From NCBI GenBank assembly GCA_016844425.1, contig JAERML010000008.1, positions 1 to 14,522 of the forward strand: a DNA stretch of 14,522 bases. Direction: 5' to 3'. Below, piece after piece: positions 1 to 7,363 of this stretch. The stretch's first letter is position 1. Every line of letters starts with the position of its first letter. The notes beneath the pieces are model-generated. The model was not told the origin of the DNA. It did no database searches and was given only the letters and a program-made list of their open reading frames with translations. This DNA comes from Bacteroidota bacterium (GTDB lineage: Bacteria > Bacteroidota > UBA10030 > UBA6906). The translations under genes and the position numbers were made by a program.

Positions 1-1
1 C

Positions 2-688
2 CTCACCAATTCGAACAAGGATAGGACAGGAACCACTGAGGAAATAGTAAACAGTTCGTCTTTTTCAGAACTCATTGGAACCAAGAACCGCAAGGCATTA
101 CTCCTATCAAATTCAGTTTCATTTACGCACGATAATTCTCTTTGGGGGCCGAGCGGCCCCGTGGACGGGACAAGATTCAGCGTCACCCTGGCCTTCACAT
201 CGGACATTCAGTACTCAAACGTCAACTACTTCACCGTGATAGGCGATTACCGTCATTATCTCAGGCTAGCACAGCGTAGCGCGTTCGCATCCCGGTTCTG
301 GGTGTTTTATAATGAAGGAAAGGAATCGCGCCGATTTGTTCTCGGGGGAAGCTGGGATTTGCGCGGTTGGCCCCGGTGGAGCATCCGTGGCGAGAAGCTC
401 TGGCTCACCAGTCAGGAACTTCGATTTCCCTTCATCGACCAATTTGCCATCGTTCTCCCATTTGGCGGCGTGAGCTTCTCGTCCATTCGTGGCGCCCTTT
501 TTTTTGACGCCGGCAGCGCATGGGACACCAGGTACCGGGCAACACTTGGCAGCATCGGTGGCGGACTTCGAATGAACCTCGGCGGTGTGCTCGTGCTCCG
601 GTACGACCTCGGAAAACGGATTGAAGGAGATTTCAAGGAATTGCAGGATGGAATTTTCCATCAATTCTTCTTTGGATGGGACTTCTAA
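2..688 (+). CDS. BamA/Omp85-like outer-membrane beta-barrel protein, C-terminal part (5' end outside window)
   Basis: The frame is open from base 2 to the TAA at 686-688, so this is the last 228 residues of a longer protein; the GTG at 161 is internal to that frame. The sequence looks like the C-terminal barrel of the bacterial surface antigen/Omp85 family: alternating amphipathic strands, a GGSWDLRGWPRWSIRGEK stretch resembling the conserved RG-containing barrel motif, then RGALFFDAGSAWD, a glycine-rich GGGLRMNLGG strand, and a closing aromatic strand ending in a terminal Phe (FFFGWDF), as expected for BAM-recognised barrels. In Chlorobi/Ignavibacteria such barrels are also found fused behind TolB-like propellers (recalled, not checked), so the missing N-terminus decides between a BamA/TamA-type protein and such a fusion. 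Its stop overlaps the next start (TAATG). A run of eight T lies at 498-505. Confidence 0.8.
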   Translation, partial: LTNSNKDRTGTTEEIVNSSSFSELIGTKNRKALLLSNSVSFTHDNSLWGPSGPVDGTRFSVTLAFTSDIQYSNVNYFTVIGDYRHYLRLAQRSAFASRFWVFYNEGKESRRFVLGGSWDLRGWPRWSIRGEKLWLTSQELRFPFIDQFAIVLPFGGVSFSSIRGALFFDAGSAWDTRYRATLGSIGGGLRMNLGGVLVLRYDLGKRIEGDFKELQDGIFHQFFFGWDF

Positions 689-1830
689 TGAGATCATTCA
701 TAACCTTCTTCGTCCTTTTGCTCGCCGCAGGATGCAGCGGTCTCAGACTGCCAAACTCCTTGGCAGTATCCGAACGAGATTGGCCGATGTTCGGACGCGT
801 GGAATCGCGAACGGGCGCGACGCAGGAAGTCGTAACTCCTCCATTAACGTTACAGTGGGTACACGATATTACGGGTGGTGTTGGGAATGGAAGCCCGATC
901 GTTGTCGACAGCGTCATCCTCGTCGCAAACCTCCGTGGCGAGCTGTACGGTATCAATGCGAATAACGGTAAGCGGCTCGGTTGGATTGACATTGCTGAGG
1001 CAATCCAGGGAGCGCCTGTGATCGACAGGAACACTGCGATTGTTGCCGCCACCAATACTCGGGAGTCCCTGATTGCGTTCGACCTTGTCTCCGGGAAAGT
1101 CCAATGGCGACGGCCGTATGGTGATCTCGAAGTTTCACCACTCGTGCACCGTCAGAAGATTTTTGTTGGAAACACAGCAGGCTTTTTTTTCTGCGTTGAC
1201 CAGGCTACCGGTGATATGATTTGGAAGTTCGAGATTGCCGACAACACACACATGAAAGGGATACGCTCGTCAGCTGCGATATACGCGGGCGCGGTCTACT
1301 TCGGCGCTGAAGACGGAGCCGTGTATGCGCTCGATGCGGAATCGGGCAAACTGCGTTGGAGATCGGAGACAGAGGGGAGTATTGCGTCCACGCCATGTGT
1401 AAGCGGGGAAACGGTGTTCATTGGCAACCTCGCGGGAACGGTATGGGCTTTTGATGCCGCCTCCGGCTCGGTCCGCTGGAAGGCCTCCGCTGGCAGCAGC
1501 ATCTACGCAAGCCCTGGCGTTGCACATGGCCTCGTGTACGTTGGCACCACGGATGGAAAATTGGTTGCGCTGCATGGCGGCACCGGTGAAACTGCGTGGG
1601 AGACCGATCTTGGTGGTGTCATCAATTCCGCTCCTGCCGTCTCGGGTTCGGTGCTGTACGTCGGTACATTGAGAAAAATCCTCTACGCTCTGGATACCGC
1701 CAACGGGGCTGTTCTCATGAAACAGGAAGTACCGGGAAGAATCAAGACCTCACCAGCAGTCGCACGAGGACACGTTTACGTGGCAACAGACGAACGCTTG
1801 ATCCTCTCATTCCAGGGATCCAATCAATGA
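688..1830 (+). CDS. PQQ-type beta-propeller lipoprotein, BamB-like
   Basis: The chosen start is the ATG at 688, which shares a base with the previous stop; an in-frame ATG at 676 would place four extra residues before the signal peptide. The 380-residue product begins MRSFITFFVLLLAAGC, a lipoprotein signal with the acylated Cys at residue 16. The rest is a row of propeller blades with the PQQ-like signature: ELYGINANNGKRLGW, LIAFDLVSGKVQW, FFCVDQATGDMIWKF, AVYALDAESGKLRW, TVWAFDAASGSVRW, KLVALHGGTGETAW and ILYALDTANGAVLM, that is seven or eight blades. Length and architecture match BamB, the lipoprotein that helps BamA insert barrels, and the preceding gene encodes a BamA-type barrel. Nothing here resembles the active site of a soluble quinoprotein dehydrogenase, so a scaffold role is likelier than an enzyme. 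I leave the symbol empty because PQQ-repeat lipoproteins are diverse. A T8 run lies at 1183-1190. Confidence 0.8.
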   Translation: MRSFITFFVLLLAAGCSGLRLPNSLAVSERDWPMFGRVESRTGATQEVVTPPLTLQWVHDITGGVGNGSPIVVDSVILVANLRGELYGINANNGKRLGWIDIAEAIQGAPVIDRNTAIVAATNTRESLIAFDLVSGKVQWRRPYGDLEVSPLVHRQKIFVGNTAGFFFCVDQATGDMIWKFEIADNTHMKGIRSSAAIYAGAVYFGAEDGAVYALDAESGKLRWRSETEGSIASTPCVSGETVFIGNLAGTVWAFDAASGSVRWKASAGSSIYASPGVAHGLVYVGTTDGKLVALHGGTGETAWETDLGGVINSAPAVSGSVLYVGTLRKILYALDTANGAVLMKQEVPGRIKTSPAVARGHVYVATDERLILSFQGSNQ

Positions 1831-2627
1831 GCAATCATTCTCTGGTTGTCACCACCTTTTTCTTGCTGATTCTGTTCGTTCCGGTTACGAACGGACAACC
1901 AACGGACACAGTTGCTGCGCCTGATGCACCCTCTTCTGTTACATTTGTTACGGATATTGACAGTGCTCGAGTTGTTGTCGATGGATCGCTCGTCGGTTTC
2001 ACTCCGGTCAAGGTGGATACACTCCATCCCGGCTTGCACGAGGTGAGGATCCATCATCCCGACATGGAAAATTGGTTGACCGAAAGTATTATGGACAGCA
2101 TCAACATCGCTGTTGGCAAAGAACGTGTTCTACGATATGCATTTGTCCCCAGATATCTTATCCGGTCCACTCCAGACGGCGCGGACATTCTTCTCGGAGA
2201 CTCACTCGCGGGGATCACTCCATCAGTGATTAGGATATCTTCTCCACTGGAAGAACGACCTATCCGATTGCGCAAGGAAGGATACGAACTGGCCACCATT
2301 TCCCTTGCGCACGTTGCCCGCGGGGTGATTGCGGTGGACCTGTCACGCTCCTGGCAGAGTGGGAATCAACGGGAATCGATTTTCAGGGAGGACGAAACGA
2401 ACGGCAAGAACCTGAGACTCTACATAACCGGCGCGGCGACCGTGCTTTCAGGTGTGGCTTCGGCATACTTCAAAGTACAGGCGGATAACAGGTATGACGA
2501 TTACCTTCGGAGCGGCAATCCCGCTCTTCGCTCGGAGACCAGCAGACTTGACGCCGCCTCCGGTGTGGCGTTGGCAATCACCCAGCTCGGTCTTGGCCTC
2601 TTTACATACTTCCTTCTTTCCGAATAG
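1827..2627 (+). CDS. PEGA-domain envelope protein with two C-terminal hydrophobic helices
   Basis: The start is the ATG at 1827, which overlaps the previous stop as ATGA; longer in-frame starts lie inside the propeller gene. The 266-residue product has an N-terminal hydrophobic signal (about residues 6-23). Two PEGA-like repeats follow: residues about 37-85 (DSARVVVDGSLVGFTPVKVD, then GLHEVRIHHPD) and 110-158 (GADILLGDSLAGITPSVIRI, then RPIRLRKEGYE). PEGA repeats are small beta domains, found in many exported and surface-layer proteins. A linker then leads to two hydrophobic stretches (about 197-214 and 242-263) flanking an ADNRYDDYL segment, which I recall from other PEGA proteins of this lineage. 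The protein is probably envelope-anchored by the C-terminal hairpin. Its substrate and partners are not visible; coupling to the barrel and propeller genes suggests a shared envelope task. It is last in the operon, followed by a new promoter. Confidence 0.75.
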   Translation: MSNHSLVVTTFFLLILFVPVTNGQPTDTVAAPDAPSSVTFVTDIDSARVVVDGSLVGFTPVKVDTLHPGLHEVRIHHPDMENWLTESIMDSINIAVGKERVLRYAFVPRYLIRSTPDGADILLGDSLAGITPSVIRISSPLEERPIRLRKEGYELATISLAHVARGVIAVDLSRSWQSGNQRESIFREDETNGKNLRLYITGAATVLSGVASAYFKVQADNRYDDYLRSGNPALRSETSRLDAASGVALAITQLGLGLFTYFLLSE

Positions 2628-2662
2628 CGCGACGCTGTAACTGGTTGCACTGCAAGATTTTC

Positions 2663-2677
2663 TTGACTTTAATTCAA
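2663..2677. promoter_or_regulatory. Near-palindromic candidate operator over the -35 box
   Basis: TTGACTTTAATTCAA is a 15-bp inverted repeat with one mismatched pair (positions 5 and 11). It covers the -35 hexamer of the promoter above. The outer TTGA...TCAA half-sites resemble those bound by Crp/Fnr-family proteins, but the inner spacing is 7 rather than the usual 6. Because it sits directly before a Crp/Fnr-family gene, autoregulation is a reasonable guess. No binding data are visible. Confidence 0.4.
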
Positions 2678-2691
2678 CAAGCGGGTATATT
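2663..2691 (+). promoter_or_regulatory. Sigma70-like promoter for the Crp-family regulator gene
   Basis: TTGACT at 2663-2668 and TATATT at 2686-2691 are separated by exactly 17 nt in an AT-rich gap between the PEGA gene and the regulator gene. Transcription would start near 2698, giving a leader of about 70 nt. The match to the standard -35/-10 consensus is good (5/6 and 5/6). Confidence 0.65.
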
Positions 2692-2769
2692 TCCACCGAC
2701 AATTGCATGACTGTGACTGCGCTTCCCAGGTAATCTCCCAAAAACAGTGAGGTCACCCTGAATTCCAAC

Positions 2770-3453
2770 ATGAAGGACGAAATCGAGTTTCTCAAGAACG
2801 TTCCGATCCTCTGCGATCTTGAGCCCATGGATCTCGATACCATCGCCAAGGTGGGTGTCCGGAAGAAGTACAAAAAGGGTAGCATTATTCTGCTGGAAGA
2901 AGAAGCGGGAGCTGCGCTGTTCGTGATCATCTCGGGAAAAGTGAAGATCGTGCGGATGGACGATGACGGTAGGGAAGTGATTCTCTCAATCTTGGGAGAG
3001 AGTGATTTCTTCGGCGAGATGGCAATCCTCGACGGTTTGGCCCGATCGGCCAGCGTGGTGGCGATTGCGAAGGCCGAATTGTTCATGATCCACCGTCGTG
3101 ATTTCTTGAAGTTGCTCCATGATTTTCCGTCCGTCGCAATTGCGTTGCTCAAAGAACTGACCATGCGTCTGCGCAAAGCGGATGCCCAAATCAAGAGCCT
3201 TTCATTGAAGGATGCGGCAGGCCGTGTCGCGAACGTGGTGTTGCAACTGGCGGATGATATCGGCAGGATCCGCAAAGGTCGCGTTGAAATCGATGAACTC
3301 CCCTTGCAGCAGGACCTCGCCAACATGGCGGGAACGTCCCGCGAGACCATCTCACGCATGATCCACGCGTTCATTCGTGAAGGACATCTCGAACTGGAGC
3401 GGGGGAAACTGATCATCAATGATTATGAGAAGTTCAAAAGCAGGTATCTGTAG
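2770..3453 (+). CDS. Crp/Fnr-family transcriptional regulator
   Basis: This 227-residue protein has the standard length and two-domain layout of the family. Residues about 8-125 form a cyclic-nucleotide-binding-type beta roll, with a phosphate-binding-cassette-like segment FFGEMAILDGLARSASVVA (G82, E83, R92, S93). A dimerisation helix spans about 125-150. The C-terminal winged helix runs from about 150, with the helix-turn-helix at about 179-203 (LQQDLANMAGTSRETISRMI). R92-S93 at the cAMP phosphate position favours a nucleotide ligand over a purely redox signal, and the four-cysteine N-terminus of Fnr is absent (one Cys, C16). The ATG at 2770 has only a weak, distant GAGG (2749-2752). The gene has its own promoter with a candidate operator over it. 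Targets are unknown; neighbouring metabolic genes are possible but unproven. Confidence 0.9.
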   Translation: MKDEIEFLKNVPILCDLEPMDLDTIAKVGVRKKYKKGSIILLEEEAGAALFVIISGKVKIVRMDDDGREVILSILGESDFFGEMAILDGLARSASVVAIAKAELFMIHRRDFLKLLHDFPSVAIALLKELTMRLRKADAQIKSLSLKDAAGRVANVVLQLADDIGRIRKGRVEIDELPLQQDLANMAGTSRETISRMIHAFIREGHLELERGKLIINDYEKFKSRYL

Positions 3454-3488
3454 GCGTCCGGGTGCTCTTTCACTTCTGATGGCTGTAC

Positions 3489-4307
3489 ATGGAGGGTAAA
3501 GCTGACCTCCATATGCACACCACCTACTCCGATGGCACACTCTCCACAGAGGAGCTTATCCAGCGTGCAAAGGCGGCGGGGCTGACGACAATCAGCATTA
3601 CCGACCACGACAACGTTGGGGCGGTGGACGATGCCATCGCCTTGGGAAAGAGCGTGGGCATTGACGTAATCCCCGGAGTGGAACTGAGTGCGAGCATCGA
3701 AGACCAGGATATCCACATCCTTGCCTACTTCTTCGACCACAAGAATCAGAACATGCTGGACTACCTCACCTTTTTTCGGATCGAGCGGGTCAAGCGGGCA
3801 GAACGGATTGTCGAGAAGTTGAACGGTTTGAAAGTGCCCTTGAAGTTCGAATCAGTGCTGGAACAAGCGGGCACCGGTTCCATCGGCAGACCCCACATTG
3901 CGAATGCGCTCCTTGAAGAAGGGTTGACCGAGTCATACCACGAAGCCTTCTGGAAGTATCTCGGGTTCGGTAAGCCTGCCTACGAGAAGAAATACCATGT
4001 GTCCCCCCAGGCAGCAGTTGAACTGATCGCATCCGCAGGAGGTCTGTCCTTCATCGCGCACCCGGCCAACATGATTGAGGAGAAGGTGTTATTTGAGCTG
4101 ATCAATGCCGGCGTGGACGGGATCGAAGTCATCCACCCCTCCCATTCCCCTGAACGTGTCATGCATTACAGTGGCATTGTCAACGAGTATTTCCTTCTTG
4201 CCAGCGGAGGTTCCGACTTCCATGGCGGGAGAAAGAACGACAGCGAGATATTCGGGAAGTACTATATCTCAGAAGACCACGTCGAGACCATGCGGCGCCG
4301 TTTGTAA
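3489..4307 (+). CDS. PHP-domain metal-dependent phosphoesterase (YciV/RNase AM-like)
   Basis: The 272-residue product carries the full set of PHP metal ligands: DLHMHTTYSDG (H8, H10, D15), ITDHDN (D39, H40), GVELS (E65), DIHIL (H76), GRPHIA (H136), FIAHP (H191) and GSDFHG (D243, H245). This pattern, including the GRPHIA insert, fits the stand-alone PHP family that contains 3',5'-nucleotide bisphosphate phosphatase and E. coli YciV/RNase AM, which acts on RNA 5' ends. It does not resemble DNA polymerase III or histidinol phosphatase PHP domains in length or context. The ATG at 3489 is the only credible start: an in-frame stop lies at 3477-3479. No Shine-Dalgarno site is evident. It follows the regulator gene by 35 nt and may share its transcript. 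The exact substrate cannot be read from the sequence. Confidence 0.87.
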   Translation: MEGKADLHMHTTYSDGTLSTEELIQRAKAAGLTTISITDHDNVGAVDDAIALGKSVGIDVIPGVELSASIEDQDIHILAYFFDHKNQNMLDYLTFFRIERVKRAERIVEKLNGLKVPLKFESVLEQAGTGSIGRPHIANALLEEGLTESYHEAFWKYLGFGKPAYEKKYHVSPQAAVELIASAGGLSFIAHPANMIEEKVLFELINAGVDGIEVIHPSHSPERVMHYSGIVNEYFLLASGGSDFHGGRKNDSEIFGKYYISEDHVETMRRRL

Positions 4308-4391
4308 CCGGACGGCAGATGGTCACCCTGTTCTTGCCCGGTCCTCCCCGCAACGGGCGAATATTGCACACAAGAACAATCAGAGAACCCC

Positions 4392-4883
4392 ATGCCTACT
4401 ACGATCGAAGGACAACTCTCTGCCGCAGGCCATCGCTACGGCATTGTTGTCGGTAGATTCAACAGCCTCATTACCCGACAGCTTCTTGATGGCGCACTGG
4501 ATTGCCTTCTGCGCCACGGAGCTAGCCAGAACGCCATTACCGTCGTCCATTGTCCGGGATCCTTCGAGATCCCTCAGGTCACTCTTCAGTTGGCAAAGGC
4601 AGGAGATGTGGACGGGATCATCTGCCTCGGCTGCGTTATCCGCGGTGAGACTCCTCATTTTGAGTACATCGCTTCGGAGGTTACCAAGGGAGTCGGGCAG
4701 GTTGGTCTCACGACAGGTGTTCCGGTATCGTTCGGCGTGCTAACCACTGAGACGCTGGAGCAGGCACTCGAGCGGGCAGGTGCGAAAGCGGGAAACAAAG
4801 GGTGGGACGCTGCAATGACCATTATCGAGCTTGTTAATGTCAACAAGCAACTATCATCCGGGAGGAAACGTTCGACGCGTTGA
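4392..4883 (+). CDS. ribH: 6,7-dimethyl-8-ribityllumazine synthase
   Basis: Lumazine synthase condenses 5-amino-6-ribitylamino-uracil with 3,4-dihydroxy-2-butanone 4-phosphate, the penultimate step of riboflavin synthesis, in the cytosol. The 163 residues show the family landmarks in order: the substrate-stacking RFN (22-24), CPGSFEIP (54-61), [16 protein letters not shown] with catalytic His89, [12 protein letters not shown] (114-125), and [15 protein letters not shown] (127-141) with the phosphate-binding Arg128. Length is typical. The start at 4392 gives the usual short N-terminus (MPTTIEGQL); the upstream Shine-Dalgarno is weak. No other rib gene is adjacent, and the 84-nt gap before it is too short for an FMN riboswitch. 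The stop codon is part of the hairpin at 4881-4923. Confidence 0.96.
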   Translation: MPTTIEGQLSAAGHRYGIVVGRFNSLITRQLLDGALDCLLRHGASQNAITVVHCPGSFEIPQVTLQLAKAGDVDGIICLGCVIRGETPHFEYIASEVTKGVGQVGLTTGVPVSFGVLTTETLEQALERAGAKAGNKGWDAAMTIIELVNVNKQLSSGRKRSTR

Positions 4884-4923
4884 TAAAAATTTCTGCAAAT
4901 TGCTGTTTGCGTAATTTTTATCA
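4881..4923 (+). terminator. AT-rich composite hairpin between ribH and the PorZ-like gene
   Basis: TGATAAAAATT (4881-4891) and AATTTTTATCA (4913-4923) form a perfect 11-bp inverted repeat. Inside it a second stem, GCAAA (4895-4899) with TTTGC (4906-4910), closes a 6-nt loop. The left arm begins with the ribH TGA stop. A run of T on the right and of A on the left would suit a bidirectional intrinsic terminator, but the stem is AT-rich and the T run lies within the stem, so strength is uncertain. It could instead protect the ribH mRNA end or control the next gene, whose Shine-Dalgarno site begins two bases later. Confidence 0.5.
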
Positions 4924-4924
4924 T

Positions 4925-4930
4925 GGGAGG
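4925..4930 (+). promoter_or_regulatory. Shine-Dalgarno site deciding the PorZ-like start
   Basis: GGGAGG lies 8 nt before the ATG at 4939. The spacing selects this ATG over the out-of-frame ATG at 4923. Confidence 0.7.
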
Positions 4931-4938
4931 ACATAGCT

Positions 4939-7203
4939 ATGAAGACGCGAGGATGGTGGTGCACAGTGCTTGTGATGGCATCGACGATGGTGGCTCATGG
5001 AGCAGTCGGCTCATGGAGGAATTACACGTCCATGGACAGCGTCCGTGCCCTTGGACGACTCGGCGATACGTACTGGGCCGCGACCTTTGGTGGCCTTTTC
5101 GCCTGGAACGAAGCAACGGATACCTACCAACTGTTCACAAATGCTGAGGGTCTGCAGAATATTGACCTGACCGCGCTCGGCATCGATGCAGATGGCAATG
5201 TGTGGGCTGGCGCCTCGACCGGAATAATCCACGTATACTCCCCCATCACGAAAACCTGGCGGTACATTCTTGACATCGCAAACGCGAACCAAACGGACAA
5301 GCGGATCAACAGCATCGCAATGTACGGCGATACTGTTTTGATCTGTACCAGATTCGGACTTAGCATATTCGACCGTCGACGTTTTGAGTTCGGCGATACA
5401 TACACAAGATTCGGTTCGATCCCGGCAAACGTAAAGGTCTCTTGCAGTTCCGCGATCATAGCACAGGATAGCATCTGGGTTACGATTTCCGATCTTCAGA
5501 ACATCAACCAAGTTGCTGTGGCCGGACTTGCTGCTGGAAACCTCCTCCCACCGGAAGCCTGGTCGGTGCGAACCGTGGCTTCACCCGGCGTCATTCCGCG
5601 CGTCGTTACATACTGGAATAACCGCGTATATGCCGCTACAACATCGGGATTATTCATGTATGCAGGCGGTGGCTGGACGGAAATTCTGGGATTGTCGGGG
5701 CAGTCTGTAGTTGCCCTCTACCCAGCCCCCTCTGCGCTTATTGCATGTACACCAAGCAGTGTCTCCACAGTTGACATGCTGAACAACGTACAACCATTTG
5801 GCAGCCCTTTCCCGGGTTCATTTATTGGCTCTTCCGTAACCACCAGTGCCTCTGGGCAGCCTGTCGTGGGATCATCTGCAGGAGTCCTGACATTCTCTTC
5901 AAACTGGACAAAACACCTACCAAACGGGCCGGGCTCCAGCAAGTTCCTCAGCGTCGCAGTCGATCCCGATGGGAACGTATGGGGCGCCTCAGGGAGTTCG
6001 AACGGGAGTGGATTCTACCGTTACGACGGGAAAAACTGGAAGACATTTTCCATGCAGACTAATAGCGAAATGCCAACCAACAATGTGTACAGAATATCGG
6101 TTGGTTGTGATGGGACGGTGTGGGCTAGTAGTTACGGCAGCGGCATTATTGAAATGAGACGTGGTGTGGATACGGTACAAGCAACCCAGATTTTCGGAGC
6201 AAATGTGGGAATGGTGGGCGTACCCAACAATCCTCTCTTTGTCGTGCCGAGCACGGTTGCGTGTGACGGCAGGGGAAATGTCTGGCTCTCCATCATCAAT
6301 TCGGGGAGAGCCCTGGTCGTCAGGCAACCCAACGGGACATGGACAACGGCACGTGTCACCGTAAATGGAACTGAGGTCGTGTACTTGATGGATAATCCCG
6401 TAGACCGCTGCCTCGCCGTGGATGCATTCGATAACCTTTGGGCGACGGTTCGTCAGGGGAGTTCCGCCGGGGTCATCTCCTTTGGCAACAGGGGGGGATT
6501 GGACAGCACCTCAGCGTACCATCTCAATTCTTCAGACGGTTTGCCCAGCAACGATATTAAGACCATTGTCGTGGACCGCGACAATAACATATGGGTTGGC
6601 ACCGATAGAGGGATTGGGATCATTCTCGATCCCAACAACCCGAAACGGTCCGGAGGAGTCGCAAGCTATCGACCACTCAGTGGATTAGTGATCAATACCA
6701 TCGCTGTCGACCCTCTCAACCAGAAATGGGTAGGCACTCCCGAAGGAGTAGTTGTCCTCTCGCAAGACGGGACACAACAGGTGGCGTCCTACACCGTGCA
6801 AAGTACGGGAGGGAAGCTTATTGATAACGACGTGAAGAGCATTGCTGTGGATCCCAACACTGGAACGGTGTTTATGGGTACCGTTTCCGGTCTTGTCGGC
6901 CTCACAACTGCTGCTGCAGCACCCAAACTCGCCTTTGAAACTCTGACCATTTCTCCAAATCCTTTTCTCCTCCCAAATGGGAGCCAATTGACGATTGACG
7001 GCCTTGTTGAGAATTCAAACATCAAGATTCTCTCTATTGAAGGAAAACTCGTTCGTGAGTTGAAAACCCCCGGCGGCCGCATTGGTTTCTGGGATGGAAT
7101 GGACGAAGACGGTCAGTACGTTGCCTCAGGAGTGTACTTGGTCAGTGCATATTCAGAGGATGGAAGAGTCGCCACAGGAAAGGTGGCAGTGATAAGGAGG
7201 TAG
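4939..7203 (+). CDS. PorZ-like beta-propeller protein with type IX secretion (T9SS)-type C-terminal domain
   Basis: The 754-residue protein starts with a cationic, hydrophobic signal peptide, cleaved probably after AHG-A or nearby, exposing VGSWRNYTSMDSVRAL. The N-terminal half reads like PorZ: GDTYWAATFGGLFAWN, a GLQN...ALGIDADGNVWAG repeat, DKRINSIAMYGDTVLICTRF and FGDTYTRFG. Further two-component-regulator-type propeller blades follow (DPDGNVWGAS, CDGTVWASSY, DRDNNIWVGTDRG, DPLNQKWVGTPEG). The last 91 residues (664-754) form an Ig-like sorting-type domain: ISPNPF, NSNIKILSIEGKLVREL, FWDGMDEDGQYVASGVYLV, ending GKVAVIRR. In Porphyromonas, PorZ is a surface T9SS component that works with the sortase PorU in attaching A-LPS to cargo. 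The assignment rests on remembered family features; a generic propeller cargo protein with the same C-terminal domain is the main alternative. No other T9SS gene is in the window. Confidence 0.65.
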   Translation: MKTRGWWCTVLVMASTMVAHGAVGSWRNYTSMDSVRALGRLGDTYWAATFGGLFAWNEATDTYQLFTNAEGLQNIDLTALGIDADGNVWAGASTGIIHVYSPITKTWRYILDIANANQTDKRINSIAMYGDTVLICTRFGLSIFDRRRFEFGDTYTRFGSIPANVKVSCSSAIIAQDSIWVTISDLQNINQVAVAGLAAGNLLPPEAWSVRTVASPGVIPRVVTYWNNRVYAATTSGLFMYAGGGWTEILGLSGQSVVALYPAPSALIACTPSSVSTVDMLNNVQPFGSPFPGSFIGSSVTTSASGQPVVGSSAGVLTFSSNWTKHLPNGPGSSKFLSVAVDPDGNVWGASGSSNGSGFYRYDGKNWKTFSMQTNSEMPTNNVYRISVGCDGTVWASSYGSGIIEMRRGVDTVQATQIFGANVGMVGVPNNPLFVVPSTVACDGRGNVWLSIINSGRALVVRQPNGTWTTARVTVNGTEVVYLMDNPVDRCLAVDAFDNLWATVRQGSSAGVISFGNRGGLDSTSAYHLNSSDGLPSNDIKTIVVDRDNNIWVGTDRGIGIILDPNNPKRSGGVASYRPLSGLVINTIAVDPLNQKWVGTPEGVVVLSQDGTQQVASYTVQSTGGKLIDNDVKSIAVDPNTGTVFMGTVSGLVGLTTAAAAPKLAFETLTISPNPFLLPNGSQLTIDGLVENSNIKILSIEGKLVRELKTPGGRIGFWDGMDEDGQYVASGVYLVSAYSEDGRVATGKVAVIRR

Positions 7204-7363
7204 GTATGGAGGGATAGAACGGTCATCTTGCATTCCTGCCGATGATTGGAAGCCCTGCTTCGGAACAGAGCCGGGTACCTTTCTCGGGGGGTCAGGCTCA
7301 CCTGCATGTCGGGTGCTCACACGGAAAACAGGTCTTGTTCCAAATCCACTCACATTATCCTGC
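7204..7363 (+). other. Untranslated gap before the DUF3276 gene
   Basis: This stretch separates the PorZ-like stop from the next Shine-Dalgarno site. I see no convincing -35/-10 pair and no coding frame. It holds only weak short inverted repeats: GAAGC/GCTTC at 7249-7261, and GAGCC (7268-7272) with GGCTC (7295-7299). Neither has a T tract. Confidence 0.3.

Noticed and set aside
266..697. Reverse-strand open frame opposite the barrel gene
   Set aside because: No recognisable motif; the forward frame carries clear barrel strands and a terminal Phe.
2645..2662. TTGCA-C-TGCAA palindrome followed by GATTTTCT after the PEGA gene
   Set aside because: Only a 4-bp stem is possible with a normal loop, and the T run is short; too weak to call a terminator.
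2745..2760. GTGAGGTCAC segment before the Crp-family start, considered as a Crp site
   Set aside because: The GTGA/TCAC half-sites are separated by 2 nt instead of the 6 nt of a TGTGA-N6-TCACA site.
2448..3419. Long reverse-strand open frame (323 codons) opposite the regulator gene
   Set aside because: Its translation is low-complexity (rich in Ser, Arg, Met, Thr), shows no family motif, and lies antisense to an unmistakable Crp/Fnr-family gene.
4334..4360. TTGCCCG / CGGGCGA inverted repeat before ribH, considered as an FMN riboswitch or attenuator
   Set aside because: Seven pairs including a G-U, a 13-nt loop, no T tract, and the whole gap is only 84 nt, far below the size of an FMN riboswitch.
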